Shown here: positions 36,500 through 43,332 of the stretch, piece after piece
Layout of the letters: every line of letters starts with the position of its first letter
Position numbering within the stretch: the first letter of the stretch is position 1
Assembly (NCBI RefSeq): GCF_003116035.1
Contig: NZ_LGQW01000015.1
Location: 2,825,805 to 2,889,804, forward strand
Length of the DNA stretch: 64,000 bases
Direction: 5' to 3'
Source: Azospirillum sp. TSH64
Lineage (GTDB): Bacteria; Pseudomonadota; Alphaproteobacteria; Azospirillales; Azospirillaceae
Program-made: the position numbers and the translations under genes
Notes under the pieces: generated by a model
The model's database searches: none
What the model saw: only the letters and a program-made list of their open reading frames with translations
Told to the model about the DNA's origin: nothing

Positions 36500-37339
36500 A
36501 TGGCTCTCAAGGACTTCCTGGTCGTCGTCGACGATACGCCCGCGTCCGCAGCGCGTCTCGACCTCGCAGCACGGCTCGCAGCGCGGTGCGATGCGCACCT
36601 GACCGCGCTCTATGCCTTCACCGACACGGTGTTCCCCGGCTACATCGAAGCCGAAATCCCGCAGGAATTGCGCGAAAGCCGCCGCCAGAGCCGCAAGGAC
36701 CAGACGGACCGGATGCAGGCGGCCTTCGACGACGTCATGCGCCTGCACGGCATGACCGACCGATCCGAATGGCTGGCGCAGGAAGCCGATCCGACCATCG
36801 CCGCCGCGGTCCGCGGCCGCTATGCCGATCTGGTCGTGGTCGGCCAGCCCGATCCGGACCGCGACCGCGACCAGCTCGTCGCCCAGCCGGCGGACCTTCT
36901 GTTCGAATGCGGCCGGCCGCTCTTGGTCGTGCCCTATGCCGGCCGTTTCTCCACCATCGGCGAGCGGGTTCTGGTCGGTTGGAACGGCAGCCGCGAGGCG
37001 GCGCGCGCCATCGGCGACGCCATGTCCCTGCTGACCGCCGCCAAGCGCGTCGTGGTGATGGCGGCCAATCCGAAGCCCGGCCCGAACGGCCTGGGCGACG
37101 AGCCCTGCGCCGACATCGCCCGCCATCTGTCCCGCCACGGCTGCCGCGTGGAGGCCACCCATGTCGCCACCGACGTGGTGGAGCCCGGCGACACCCTGCT
37201 GAACATGGCCGCCGACGAAAGCTGCGACCTGCTGGTGATGGGCGCCTATGGCCGTTCGCGCTTCCGCGAGCTGGTGCTGGGCGGCATGACCCGCTTCATG
37301 TTGCAGCACATGACCGTTCCGGTGCTGATGAGCCATTGA
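36500..37339 (+). CDS. Universal stress protein, tandem UspA domains
   Basis: A 279-residue protein made of two Usp folds. The first begins MALKDFLVVVDDTPASAARL, and the second begins near RVLVGWNGSREAARAIGDA at about residue 155. The C-terminal copy has MGAYGRSRFRELVLGGMT, which matches the ATP-binding G-2x-G-9x-G pattern; the first copy lacks it. Such tandem proteins are induced by starvation or redox stress and bind ATP or AMP. The start follows AACCACGCC with only a weak ribosome-binding site. The iteron region begins 37 bases after the stop codon. Confidence 0.92.
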   Translation: MALKDFLVVVDDTPASAARLDLAARLAARCDAHLTALYAFTDTVFPGYIEAEIPQELRESRRQSRKDQTDRMQAAFDDVMRLHGMTDRSEWLAQEADPTIAAAVRGRYADLVVVGQPDPDRDRDQLVAQPADLLFECGRPLLVVPYAGRFSTIGERVLVGWNGSREAARAIGDAMSLLTAAKRVVVMAANPKPGPNGLGDEPCADIARHLSRHGCRVEATHVATDVVEPGDTLLNMAADESCDLLVMGAYGRSRFRELVLGGMTRFMLQHMTVPVLMSH

Positions 37340-37375
37340 GGGGGTGCGGCTTCCGGCTGCGCCCTCCCCGACCCG

Positions 37376-37612
37376 TGGGGTTAAGCGACCGCCCGCGTCT
37401 TCCCCGAGTCCCTCCGCAACCATCGCGAGTCGCTCCTCCCAGCCCGTGGGGAAAAGCGACCGCGCCTCTTTGTCCACCCTGATCCCCTTGGGGAAAAGCG
37501 GCGGATTCGTGGGGAAAAGCGGCGCGACTCGGGGTTTCCCCATGGGGACAAGCGGCGACTCAACTAATAAGTCTAACAACTAACCGTCGACTAGCACGGT
37601 CGCCTAACCCCA
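37376..37612. repeat. Iteron array upstream of repA
   Basis: Six 15-bp repeats with consensus TGGGGNNAAGCGRCS. Direct copies are at 37376-37390 (TGGGGTTAAGCGACC), 37447-37461 (TGGGGAAAAGCGACC), 37489-37503 and 37510-37524 (both TGGGGAAAAGCGGCG) and 37543-37557 (TGGGGACAAGCGGCG). One inverted copy is at 37598-37612 (TGGGGTTAGGCGACC on the minus strand). Distances between direct starts are 71, 42, 21 and 33 bp, close to whole helical turns for the inner copies. TTGTCCACC at 37470-37478 is a 7/9 match to a DnaA box. This is the usual layout of an iteron-type replication origin or of a Rep autoregulatory region. Confidence 0.85.
37559..37597. other. AT-rich segment between iterons and repA (possible unwinding element)
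   Basis: Directly after the fifth iteron comes ACTCAACTAATAAGTCTAAC and then AACTAACCG, about one-third GC in a window that is otherwise about two-thirds. CTAA recurs at short intervals (ACTAAT, TCTAAC, ACTAAC, CCTAAC). Position between iterons and the initiator gene is typical of a DNA-unwinding element. Confidence 0.5.
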
Positions 37613-37614
37613 CA

Positions 37615-37643
37615 TTGACTCCATCGGCCGCCGCTCACCAGGA
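37615..37643 (+). promoter_or_regulatory. Weak promoter candidate for repA, abutting an inverted iteron
   Basis: TTGACT (37615-37620) is a good -35 box, but the sequence 17-18 bp further (CCAGGA/CAGGAT) is a poor -10. The inverted iteron ends three bases upstream. If real, Rep binding there could repress its own gene, as in iteron plasmids. Confidence 0.3.
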
Positions 37644-37669
37644 TGCCACAACATCCGGGTGAGGCTGCT

Positions 37670-38590
37670 ATGGGCGACATACACAGGCTCGTGATCGAGC
37701 ATGGCCGGGACAAGGCGCGCGCCCTGGTCCGGCCCGAAGAGCGGACGCTGGTGGACATCGCCGCCGACATCCTGGCGGACGAGAACCAGCATCTCGGCAT
37801 CACCTACAGCGGCTTCTGCCTGACCAGCCTTCCGCACAAGAAGCTGGCCGACGACATGCCCTGGGAAAAGCGCGGCCATCAGGTGACGCTGCTGGTCGAA
37901 CCGGGCCGGCTGAAGGTGAACGGCAAGATGAAGCTGTTCGGAGTGCCCTATGGCGCGCGGGCGCGGATGATCCTGATCTATCTGCAAACCCAGGCCGTGC
38001 GCACCGGCCGCCGCGAAGTCGAACTCGGCCGCTCCATGCGCGACTGGCTGACCCGGATGGGCATCAGCGTCGGCGGCGAGACTTTCCGCGGCTTCCGCGA
38101 ACAGTCGCTGCGCATCTCCGCCTGCTCCTTGAAGTTCTTCTGGGACGGCGAGGACGCCGACGTCTTCGAGAAGGGCGGCATCGTCAAGCGCGGCCTGATC
38201 TTCCATGACGCTCTCGGCGACGACCGCCAGGGCACGCTGTGGAACGACGTGGTCCAGTTGGACGAGACCTTCTTCCAGGCCCTGCGCGACCATCCGGTTC
38301 CCCTGCTGGAGGAAGCGGTGCGGCAGTTGAAGGACCGTTCGCTGAGCCTGGATCTCTATGTCTGGCTCGCCTACCGGCTGCATTCGCTGAGCCGGCCGCA
38401 GCCGATCTCCTGGCCGTCGCTCTATGCGCAGTTCGGTGCCGGCTATGACCAGATGAAGCATTTCAAGCCGCGCTTCGTCCAGGCCCTGCAATATGCGCTG
38501 GCCGCCTACCCGGACGCGAAGGTCGAACCGGCCGACGACGGCGTCGTCCTTCATCCCAGCCGCCCGCCCATCGCCCGCCTGCTGGCGTAA
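37670..38590 (+). CDS. repA: RepA-type (RepA_C family) replication initiator protein
   Basis: A 306-residue protein of the plasmid RepA family. Typical segments are HLGITYSGFCLTSLPHKKLA near residue 40, GRLKVNGKMKLFGVPYGARA near 78, RMILIYLQTQAV, then SMRDWLTRMGISVGG near 122 and EQSLRISACSLKFFW, which probably form DNA-binding winged-helix elements. LDLYVWLAYRLHSLSRPQPISW and YAQFGAGYDQMKHFKPRFVQ follow near the C-terminus. Family members bind iterons, open the origin and repress themselves. ATG 37670 is preceded by GTGAGG; an in-frame ATG at 37643 is an alternative. Iterons lie on both sides. No parA, parB, relaxase, toxin-antitoxin or integrase gene is nearby, and the flanking genes look chromosomal. 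The assignment is confident; replication activity here is unproven. Confidence 0.88.
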   Translation: MGDIHRLVIEHGRDKARALVRPEERTLVDIAADILADENQHLGITYSGFCLTSLPHKKLADDMPWEKRGHQVTLLVEPGRLKVNGKMKLFGVPYGARARMILIYLQTQAVRTGRREVELGRSMRDWLTRMGISVGGETFRGFREQSLRISACSLKFFWDGEDADVFEKGGIVKRGLIFHDALGDDRQGTLWNDVVQLDETFFQALRDHPVPLLEEAVRQLKDRSLSLDLYVWLAYRLHSLSRPQPISWPSLYAQFGAGYDQMKHFKPRFVQALQYALAAYPDAKVEPADDGVVLHPSRPPIARLLA

Positions 38591-38595
38591 GGGCG

Positions 38596-38642
38596 TGGGG
38601 TTAAGCGACCGGCACAGAATCGTTCGCGGTCGCTTTGCCCCA
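38596..38642. repeat. Inverted pair of iterons just after repA
   Basis: TGGGGTTAAGCGACC (38596-38610), identical to the first upstream iteron, faces TGGGGCAAAGCGACC on the minus strand (38628-38642) across 17 bp. The pair matches at 13 of 15 positions and could form a hairpin, so it might also end repA transcription. It begins five bases after the repA stop codon. Confidence 0.8.
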
Positions 38643-38741
38643 CACCCCGGCAAGCCTGCCCACCATTGACCCACGTCATTGGGGGGCCCCCTCCCCTCCT
38701 CCTAAGATCGCCGCCAGTTCCCGAACCGGAGAGGCTTTGCC

Positions 38742-39512
38742 TTGGACGCCCTGTCGCTGCTGGATGCCGGACTGAACCAGTGCGCCGTGGTCATCGACCG
38801 CGACGGCGGGCTGCTGCTGGCCCTGCTGACCGCCGGACTGGTCGGCGGCACCACCCATTGCGCCGGCATGTGCGGCCCCTTCGTCCTGGCCCAGGTGTCG
38901 GCGCGGCTGGAGCGGGTGCCGCTGTCGGCAATGTCGGAGTTCCGACGCCTGACCGGGGCGGCGGTGCTGCCCTATCATGCCGGCCGGGCGACGACCTATG
39001 CGCTGGTCGGCGCGCTGTCGGCCTCGGTCGCCGGCCATGTCGGGGCGCTGCCGGGACTGCGCTGGCTGTCGGTGGCGCTGCTGGCGCTGGCGGCACTGTT
39101 CTTCCTCGGCTATGCCGCGCGCGGCGTCCTGTCCTGGCTGCCCAAGGCTCCTTCGCTGGGAAGCAACGGAGTACAACGCTGGTGGAGCGAGCGGGTGTCC
39201 GGCCTCGCCCGGCCGCTGTTCGGCAACCCGACGGGCTGGCGCGGCTATGGGCTGGGGGTGGCGCTGGGCTTCATTCCCTGCGGGATGCTCTATGGCGCCA
39301 TCGCGGTGGCGGCGGCGAGCGGCAGTGCGCTGACCGGCGCACTCGGCATGGCGGCCTTCGCGCTCGGCACGGTGCCCAGCCTGCTGGCGGTCGGGCTGGC
39401 CGGCCATATCGCCGGCCGCACCTGGCGCACCGCGGTCGCCCGCGTCGCCCCGGCGATCATGCTGGTGAACGCCGGGGTGCTGGGTTGGATGGCCTGGAAG
39501 CTGGTTGCGTAA
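38742..39512 (+). CDS. TauE/SafE- or DsbD-like membrane protein
   Basis: A 256-residue integral membrane protein with about six helices in two halves. LVGGTTHCAGMCGPFVLAQV near residue 32 and GVALGFIPCGMLYGAIAVA near 185 hold the conserved cysteines typical of the DsbD_2 type of the sulfite-exporter TauE/SafE-annotated group. Related proteins occur with cytochrome oxidase maturation or metal handling genes, but none is adjacent here. The transported species or redox partner is unknown. The start is TTG 38742, supported by GGAGAGG eight bases before it. Confidence 0.82.
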   Translation: MDALSLLDAGLNQCAVVIDRDGGLLLALLTAGLVGGTTHCAGMCGPFVLAQVSARLERVPLSAMSEFRRLTGAAVLPYHAGRATTYALVGALSASVAGHVGALPGLRWLSVALLALAALFFLGYAARGVLSWLPKAPSLGSNGVQRWWSERVSGLARPLFGNPTGWRGYGLGVALGFIPCGMLYGAIAVAAASGSALTGALGMAAFALGTVPSLLAVGLAGHIAGRTWRTAVARVAPAIMLVNAGVLGWMAWKLVA

Positions 39513-39531
39513 ACCAGCCCCTCGCCCTGTT

Positions 39532-40443
39532 TCAGTGGATACCGCCGCCCTTCAGCGCGTCGCCCAGCGGAACCTGCCCGCTGCCGGGCTTCAGCGGCTG
39601 CTGCTGGCTCTCATGCGGCGACCAGCCGGCCAAGTAGAGCACTTCGAAGGTCACCGGGATCCGCCCGTCCGGCTCGGCATAAAGCTCGGCATAGCGCCGG
39701 GCCGCGTCGAACAGCAAGGCACGGGTCGCGGGGACCTTGCGCCGCGCCAGCACGGCATTGGTCTCGCCCATGCCGCGCAGTTCGCGCATCAGGGCGAAGG
39801 CGTCGGAATAGGTGACGGTGATCACGTCGCTGTCGACCACCGGCAGGGCGAAGCCGGCGCGTTGCAGCAACCCGCCGGCATCCTTGATCTCGGCGAAGGG
39901 CGACACGCGGGGGGAGACGCCGCCCGACACCTCCATCTCCGCCTCATACAGGCAGCGGCGCAGCTCGGCCAGGGTCTGGCCGCCCAGCATGGAGGCGCAG
40001 AAGAAGCCGTCGGGCTTCAGCGCCTGCCTAATCTGCACCAGGGCGCCCGGCAGGTCGTTGACCCAGTGCAGGCTGAGATTGCTGACGGCCAGATCGAAGC
40101 TGCCGGGGGCGAAGGGCAGGAACTCCTCGTCGGCGGCGATGGCGGCGGCGACCGCGGGATTTCCGGGAGCGAGGGCTGCACGGGCGAACTCCGGCGACAG
40201 GTCGCAGGCGACCAGCCGTTCGATCCCCTTGCGGCCTTTCAGGATCCGGCCCATCGCCCCGTCGTGGCAGCCGACGTCGAGCGCCAGCGGGAAGGGACGG
40301 ATCACGTCCTCCAGCCGGTCGGCAAGGCGGTCGGCGATCTCCTTGAACAGGAAGGCGTGGTCGGTGAATTCGGCGACGGCGCGGTCACGGCGGCGGCGGA
40401 CGAGCGCACGGTCGAAAACGGTCATGCTGTCGGGGCTTGTCAT
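39532..40443 (-). CDS. NDUFAF5/BioC-like SAM-dependent enzyme
   Basis: A 303-residue class I SAM-fold protein. The N-terminus TVFDRALVRRRRDRAVAEF and FLFKEIADRLADRL, motif I LALDVGCHDGAMG near residue 53, and FDLAVSNLSLHWVNDLPGAL near 115 match the alphaproteobacterial relatives of mitochondrial NDUFAF5, which modifies a complex I arginine. BioC, the malonyl-ACP methyltransferase of biotin synthesis, is a more distant relative. It is divergent from the FliQ-like gene with comF, grxC and a nitrilase beyond, a neighbourhood seen in many alphaproteobacteria. The complex I link is inferred from homology. Confidence 0.8.
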   Translation of the reverse strand: MTSPDSMTVFDRALVRRRRDRAVAEFTDHAFLFKEIADRLADRLEDVIRPFPLALDVGCHDGAMGRILKGRKGIERLVACDLSPEFARAALAPGNPAVAAAIAADEEFLPFAPGSFDLAVSNLSLHWVNDLPGALVQIRQALKPDGFFCASMLGGQTLAELRRCLYEAEMEVSGGVSPRVSPFAEIKDAGGLLQRAGFALPVVDSDVITVTYSDAFALMRELRGMGETNAVLARRKVPATRALLFDAARRYAELYAEPDGRIPVTFEVLYLAGWSPHESQQQPLKPGSGQVPLGDALKGGGIH

Positions 40444-40554
40444 GGCCGCACTATACCCCAGGCCGGCGGCACGACAACCGTGCTACACTCGCAGCCCAGC
40501 CACCTTCTCCACAGCAGCGCTCCCGAATGGGAGGAAAACCGGACAGGCATCGGA

Positions 40555-40821
40555 ATGGGCATCGACGAGGCCATTGCCGTCAGTCATGAAGCGCTGATGG
40601 TCATCCTGAAAATCTCGCTGCCGACGCTGGGCATCACGGCATTGCTGTCGGCCGGGCTGATGCTGTTCCAGAGCGCCACCAACATCAACGAGTCGTCGTT
40701 GCAGCAGGACATGAAGTTCTTCGCCACCCTGCTGATCCTGTTCGTCACCGGCCCGGCGATCTATCTGGCGCTGCGCGACTATACGGCGGTGATCTTCGAG
40801 CGCATCGCCATGCTGCAGTGA
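40555..40821 (+). CDS. Orphan FliQ-like membrane protein
   Basis: An 88-residue protein with two membrane helices. It begins MGIDEAIAVSHEALMVILKI, continues SLPTLGITALLSAGLMLFQS and then ATNINESSLQQDMKFFATLL, and ends IYLALRDYTAVIFERIAMLQ. The EAL start, PTL, FQSATNINESSL and final FERI align with FliQ, where the usual motif is FQAxTQIQExTL. FliQ forms part of the flagellar or injectisome export gate with FliP and FliR, but neither is nearby; comF follows after 12 bases. It could be the organism's real FliQ displaced from its cluster, or a paralogue with another role. Confidence 0.65.
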   Translation: MGIDEAIAVSHEALMVILKISLPTLGITALLSAGLMLFQSATNINESSLQQDMKFFATLLILFVTGPAIYLALRDYTAVIFERIAMLQ

Positions 40822-40833
40822 CGGACCGGGCCG

Positions 40834-41601
40834 ATGCAGGCGCCAGCGCCGCTTTCCGGACTTGGCCGCATCGCCAGCGGTGCGGCGGCCCTGCTGCTGG
40901 ACGCGCTGCTACCGCCGCGCTGTCTCAGCTGCGGCGAGGCGGTGGACCGGCAGGGCGGCCTGTGTGCGGCCTGCTGGGTCAAGCTGACCTTCATCGCCCC
41001 GCCGCTGTGCGCCTGCTGCGGCCTTCCCTTCGAGTATGAGGCGCAGGAGGGCGCGCTGTGCGGCGCCTGTCTGGCGGCCCCGCCGCCTTTCGCCCGCGCC
41101 CGCGCCGTGCTGGCCTATGATGACGGCAGCCGGCCGCTGGTCCTCGGCTTCAAGCATGGCGACCGCATCCATGCCGCCAAATCCTATGGCGTCTGGCTGG
41201 CGCGGGCCGGCAAGGAGCTGCTGGCGGATGCCGACCGGCTGCTGCCGGTGCCGTTGCACCGCGGCCGCCTGTTCCGCCGCCGCTACAACCAGGCGGCCCT
41301 GCTGGCACAGGCGCTGTCGCGGCACAGCGGCGTTCCCGCCACGCCCGACCTGCTGCAACGCCACCGCTCCACCCCGACCCAGGGCGGGCTGGACCGCCAG
41401 GGGCGCCACCGCAACGTCAAGGGCGCCTTCCGCCTGCGGCCGGGACAATCGGCAAAGGAACAGGTGACGGGACAGCGGCTGGTGCTGATCGACGACGTGA
41501 TGACCACCGGGGCGACGCTGGCGGAATGCACGCGGGTCCTGCTGCGCGCCGGCGCGGCGCGGGTGGACGTGCTGACCCTGGCGCGTGTGGTGCAGCGCTG
41601 A
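40834..41601 (+). CDS. comF: ComF family protein (phosphoribosyltransferase-like)
   Basis: A 255-residue ComF/GntX-type protein. The N-terminal zinc ribbon has CLSCGEAVDRQGGLCAACW and LCACCGLPF followed by LCGACL. The middle holds LGFKHGDRIHAAK, LPVPLHRGRLFRRRYNQAAL and RHRSTPTQGGLDRQGRHRNV with KGAF, and the PRPP-binding loop is VLIDDVMTTGATLAE near residue 225. ComF proteins assist DNA uptake in competent bacteria, and the enzymatic role is unsettled. It starts 12 bases after the FliQ-like gene and precedes grxC. Confidence 0.93.
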   Translation: MQAPAPLSGLGRIASGAAALLLDALLPPRCLSCGEAVDRQGGLCAACWVKLTFIAPPLCACCGLPFEYEAQEGALCGACLAAPPPFARARAVLAYDDGSRPLVLGFKHGDRIHAAKSYGVWLARAGKELLADADRLLPVPLHRGRLFRRRYNQAALLAQALSRHSGVPATPDLLQRHRSTPTQGGLDRQGRHRNVKGAFRLRPGQSAKEQVTGQRLVLIDDVMTTGATLAECTRVLLRAGAARVDVLTLARVVQR

Positions 41602-41718
41602 CGCTTGAAAAGGGCCGCGGCCGGCGACGCTGACCGGCGTTGCACGCGGGCTGCAACGTCTGGCGCCCCTCGTGGGTTGACCTTATAGTTTCTCCACGTC
41701 CAAAAGGAGCCCAGTGGC

Positions 41719-41982
41719 ATGGCCGACGTCGTCATCTACACCACGCCCTTCTGTCCCTACTGCATGCGGGCCAAGAGCCTGCTCGACGGCAAGGGCGTGA
41801 CATACGAGGAAATCGACCTTTACGCCCAGCCGGGCCGCCGCAGCGAGATGATCGAGCGGTCGGAAGGACGGACCACCGTCCCGCAGATCTTCATCGACGG
41901 GAAGCCGTATGGCGGCAGCGACGACATCCACGCGCTGGATCGCGCCGGCAAGCTCGACCCGCTGCTCGGCATCGCCGCGTGA
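41719..41982 (+). CDS. grxC: Glutaredoxin 3
   Basis: An 87-residue dithiol glutaredoxin with the active site CPYC at residues 12-15 (TTPFCPYCMRAK), the cis-proline in TTVPQIFIDG near 57 and the GSDDIHALD glutathione-binding segment near 70. It reduces protein disulfides and glutathione mixed disulfides in the cytosol. The start follows AAAAGGAGCC. Its stop overlaps the GTG start of the nitrilase-family gene (GTGA), so the two are translationally coupled. Confidence 0.97.
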   Translation: MADVVIYTTPFCPYCMRAKSLLDGKGVTYEEIDLYAQPGRRSEMIERSEGRTTVPQIFIDGKPYGGSDDIHALDRAGKLDPLLGIAA

Positions 41983-42833
41983 GCGGGGGCGCCGCCGGCA
42001 CCGGCGTGCTGAAGGCCGCCTGCGTCCAGGTGAATGCGGGCACAGAGCTTGAGCCGAACCTTCGGGCGGCGGGCGATCTCGTCCGCCGCGCCCGCGACGC
42101 CGGGGCGGACTTCATCGCCCTGCCGGAGAATGTCGGTTGGATCGTCCAAGGCCGCGACAAGACCATGCAGCGCGTCCGCAGCGAGGCGGAGCATCCCGGC
42201 ATCCCCTTCTTCGCCGATCTGGCGCGGGAAACCGGGGCCTGGATCCTGGGCGGCACCCTGCATGTCCTGCTGGAGGACGGGCGCGCCGCCAACCGCAGCC
42301 ATCTGTTCGATGCCGGGGGGCGGGTCGTCGCCTCCTACGACAAGATTCACATGTTCGACGTCACGCTGAAGGACGGCGAATCCTATCGCGAGTCGGCCAC
42401 CTTCCGGCCGGGCGAGCGCGCGGTCGTCGCCTCCAGCCCATGGGGCGGCATCGGCATGACCGTCTGCTACGACGTGCGCTTCGCCTATCTCTACCGGGCG
42501 CTGGCCAAGGCGGGAGCGTCGATCCTGACGGTGCCGGCCGCCTTCACCGTGCCGACCGGCCGCGCCCACTGGCACACGCTGCTGCGCACACGCGCCATCG
42601 AGACCGGCTGCTTCGTCGTTGCCCCGGCCCAGACCGGCAGCCACGACCAGGGCCGCCAGACCTACGGCCATTCCCTGCTGATCGCGCCGTGGGGCGAGGT
42701 GCTGGCCGATGCCGGCACCGATGTCGGCTTCATCACTGCCGACCTCGACCTCGACCGCATCGCGGAAGCCCGCAGCATGGTACCGTCGCTGACCCACGAC
42801 CGTGCCTTCGAGGTGGAGCGGATCGGGTTCTGA
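41979..42833 (+). CDS. Carbon-nitrogen hydrolase (Nit1/deaminated-glutathione amidase type)
   Basis: A 284-residue nitrilase-superfamily amidase. The catalytic triad is visible: Glu in [10 protein letters not shown] near residue 47, Lys in YDKIHMFDV near 122 and Cys in MTVCYDVRF near 162. [19 protein letters not shown] and [20 protein letters not shown] follow. The KIHMFDV and [11 protein letters not shown] wording fits the Nit1/YbeM group that hydrolyses deaminated glutathione, a metabolite-repair role that suits a position beside glutaredoxin. GTG 41979 overlaps the grxC stop by three bases. Confidence 0.88.
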   Translation: MSGGAAGTGVLKAACVQVNAGTELEPNLRAAGDLVRRARDAGADFIALPENVGWIVQGRDKTMQRVRSEAEHPGIPFFADLARETGAWILGGTLHVLLEDGRAANRSHLFDAGGRVVASYDKIHMFDVTLKDGESYRESATFRPGERAVVASSPWGGIGMTVCYDVRFAYLYRALAKAGASILTVPAAFTVPTGRAHWHTLLRTRAIETGCFVVAPAQTGSHDQGRQTYGHSLLIAPWGEVLADAGTDVGFITADLDLDRIAEARSMVPSLTHDRAFEVERIGF

Positions 42834-42848
42834 CCCGTCCGCTACTCC

Positions 42849-43322
42849 TCAGCGGCCGTCCTGTGTCAGCCGCAGCCACGCCATCGCTGCGGTCAGCGCA
42901 ATGCCGAAGGCACCGTCAGGCCGCACCGGAAGGTCGAGGTCGTTGACCAGACTGTCCAGCCGCAGATCGACCGCCTGCTTCGACAGGCTGCGGATCTTGC
43001 GGTCGTAATAGAGGCTCGACACCTCCGTCCGCTCCTCCGGCAACGGACGGCCGGTCAGGCGTTCCGCCATGGCGATGGAGAAATCCAGGTAATATCCGAC
43101 CAGCGGCCGGCCGCCGATGAAGGCATGCAGCAGGTCGCCGGCCTCGGCCGTCCCGGTGTTGCTGCCGGGATGGAGCAGCAGGGCGCTGCCGGTCAGGATG
43201 CGGTGACCGCGGATGCGGATGGCGGCGAAGGTCAGCGGCCTTGCCGACTCGGGGTCGAAGCTGGTCGCCTCGCAATGGATCGCCACGCTTTCCCGGCGGT
43301 CGGTGTGAAGGAGGTACGCCAT
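42849..43322 (-). CDS. DnaQ-like exonuclease-fold protein with decayed active site
   Basis: A 157-residue protein aligning by pattern to small 3'-5' exonucleases of the DNA polymerase III epsilon type, but the metal-binding residues are changed. Exo I, normally FDxETT, reads IHCEATSFDP; Exo II keeps only the Asp in LVGYYLDFSIAMAERL; Exo III, normally HxAxxDA, reads FGIALTAAMAWLRL. It is therefore probably not a nuclease. In many bacteria an intact version follows a cNMP/CBS/DUF294 gene in acetate-permease clusters, as here (10 bases downstream of that gene). It may have become a binding partner. Confidence 0.7.
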   Translation of the reverse strand: MAYLLHTDRRESVAIHCEATSFDPESARPLTFAAIRIRGHRILTGSALLLHPGSNTGTAEAGDLLHAFIGGRPLVGYYLDFSIAMAERLTGRPLPEERTEVSSLYYDRKIRSLSKQAVDLRLDSLVNDLDLPVRPDGAFGIALTAAMAWLRLTQDGR

Positions 43323-43332
43323 CGCCGCCGCC

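Noticed and set aside
36069..36602. 177-codon plus frame in the AT-rich gap before usp
   Set aside because: It overlaps the usp start in another phase, has no ribosome-binding site, and shows mixed composition unlike its neighbours.
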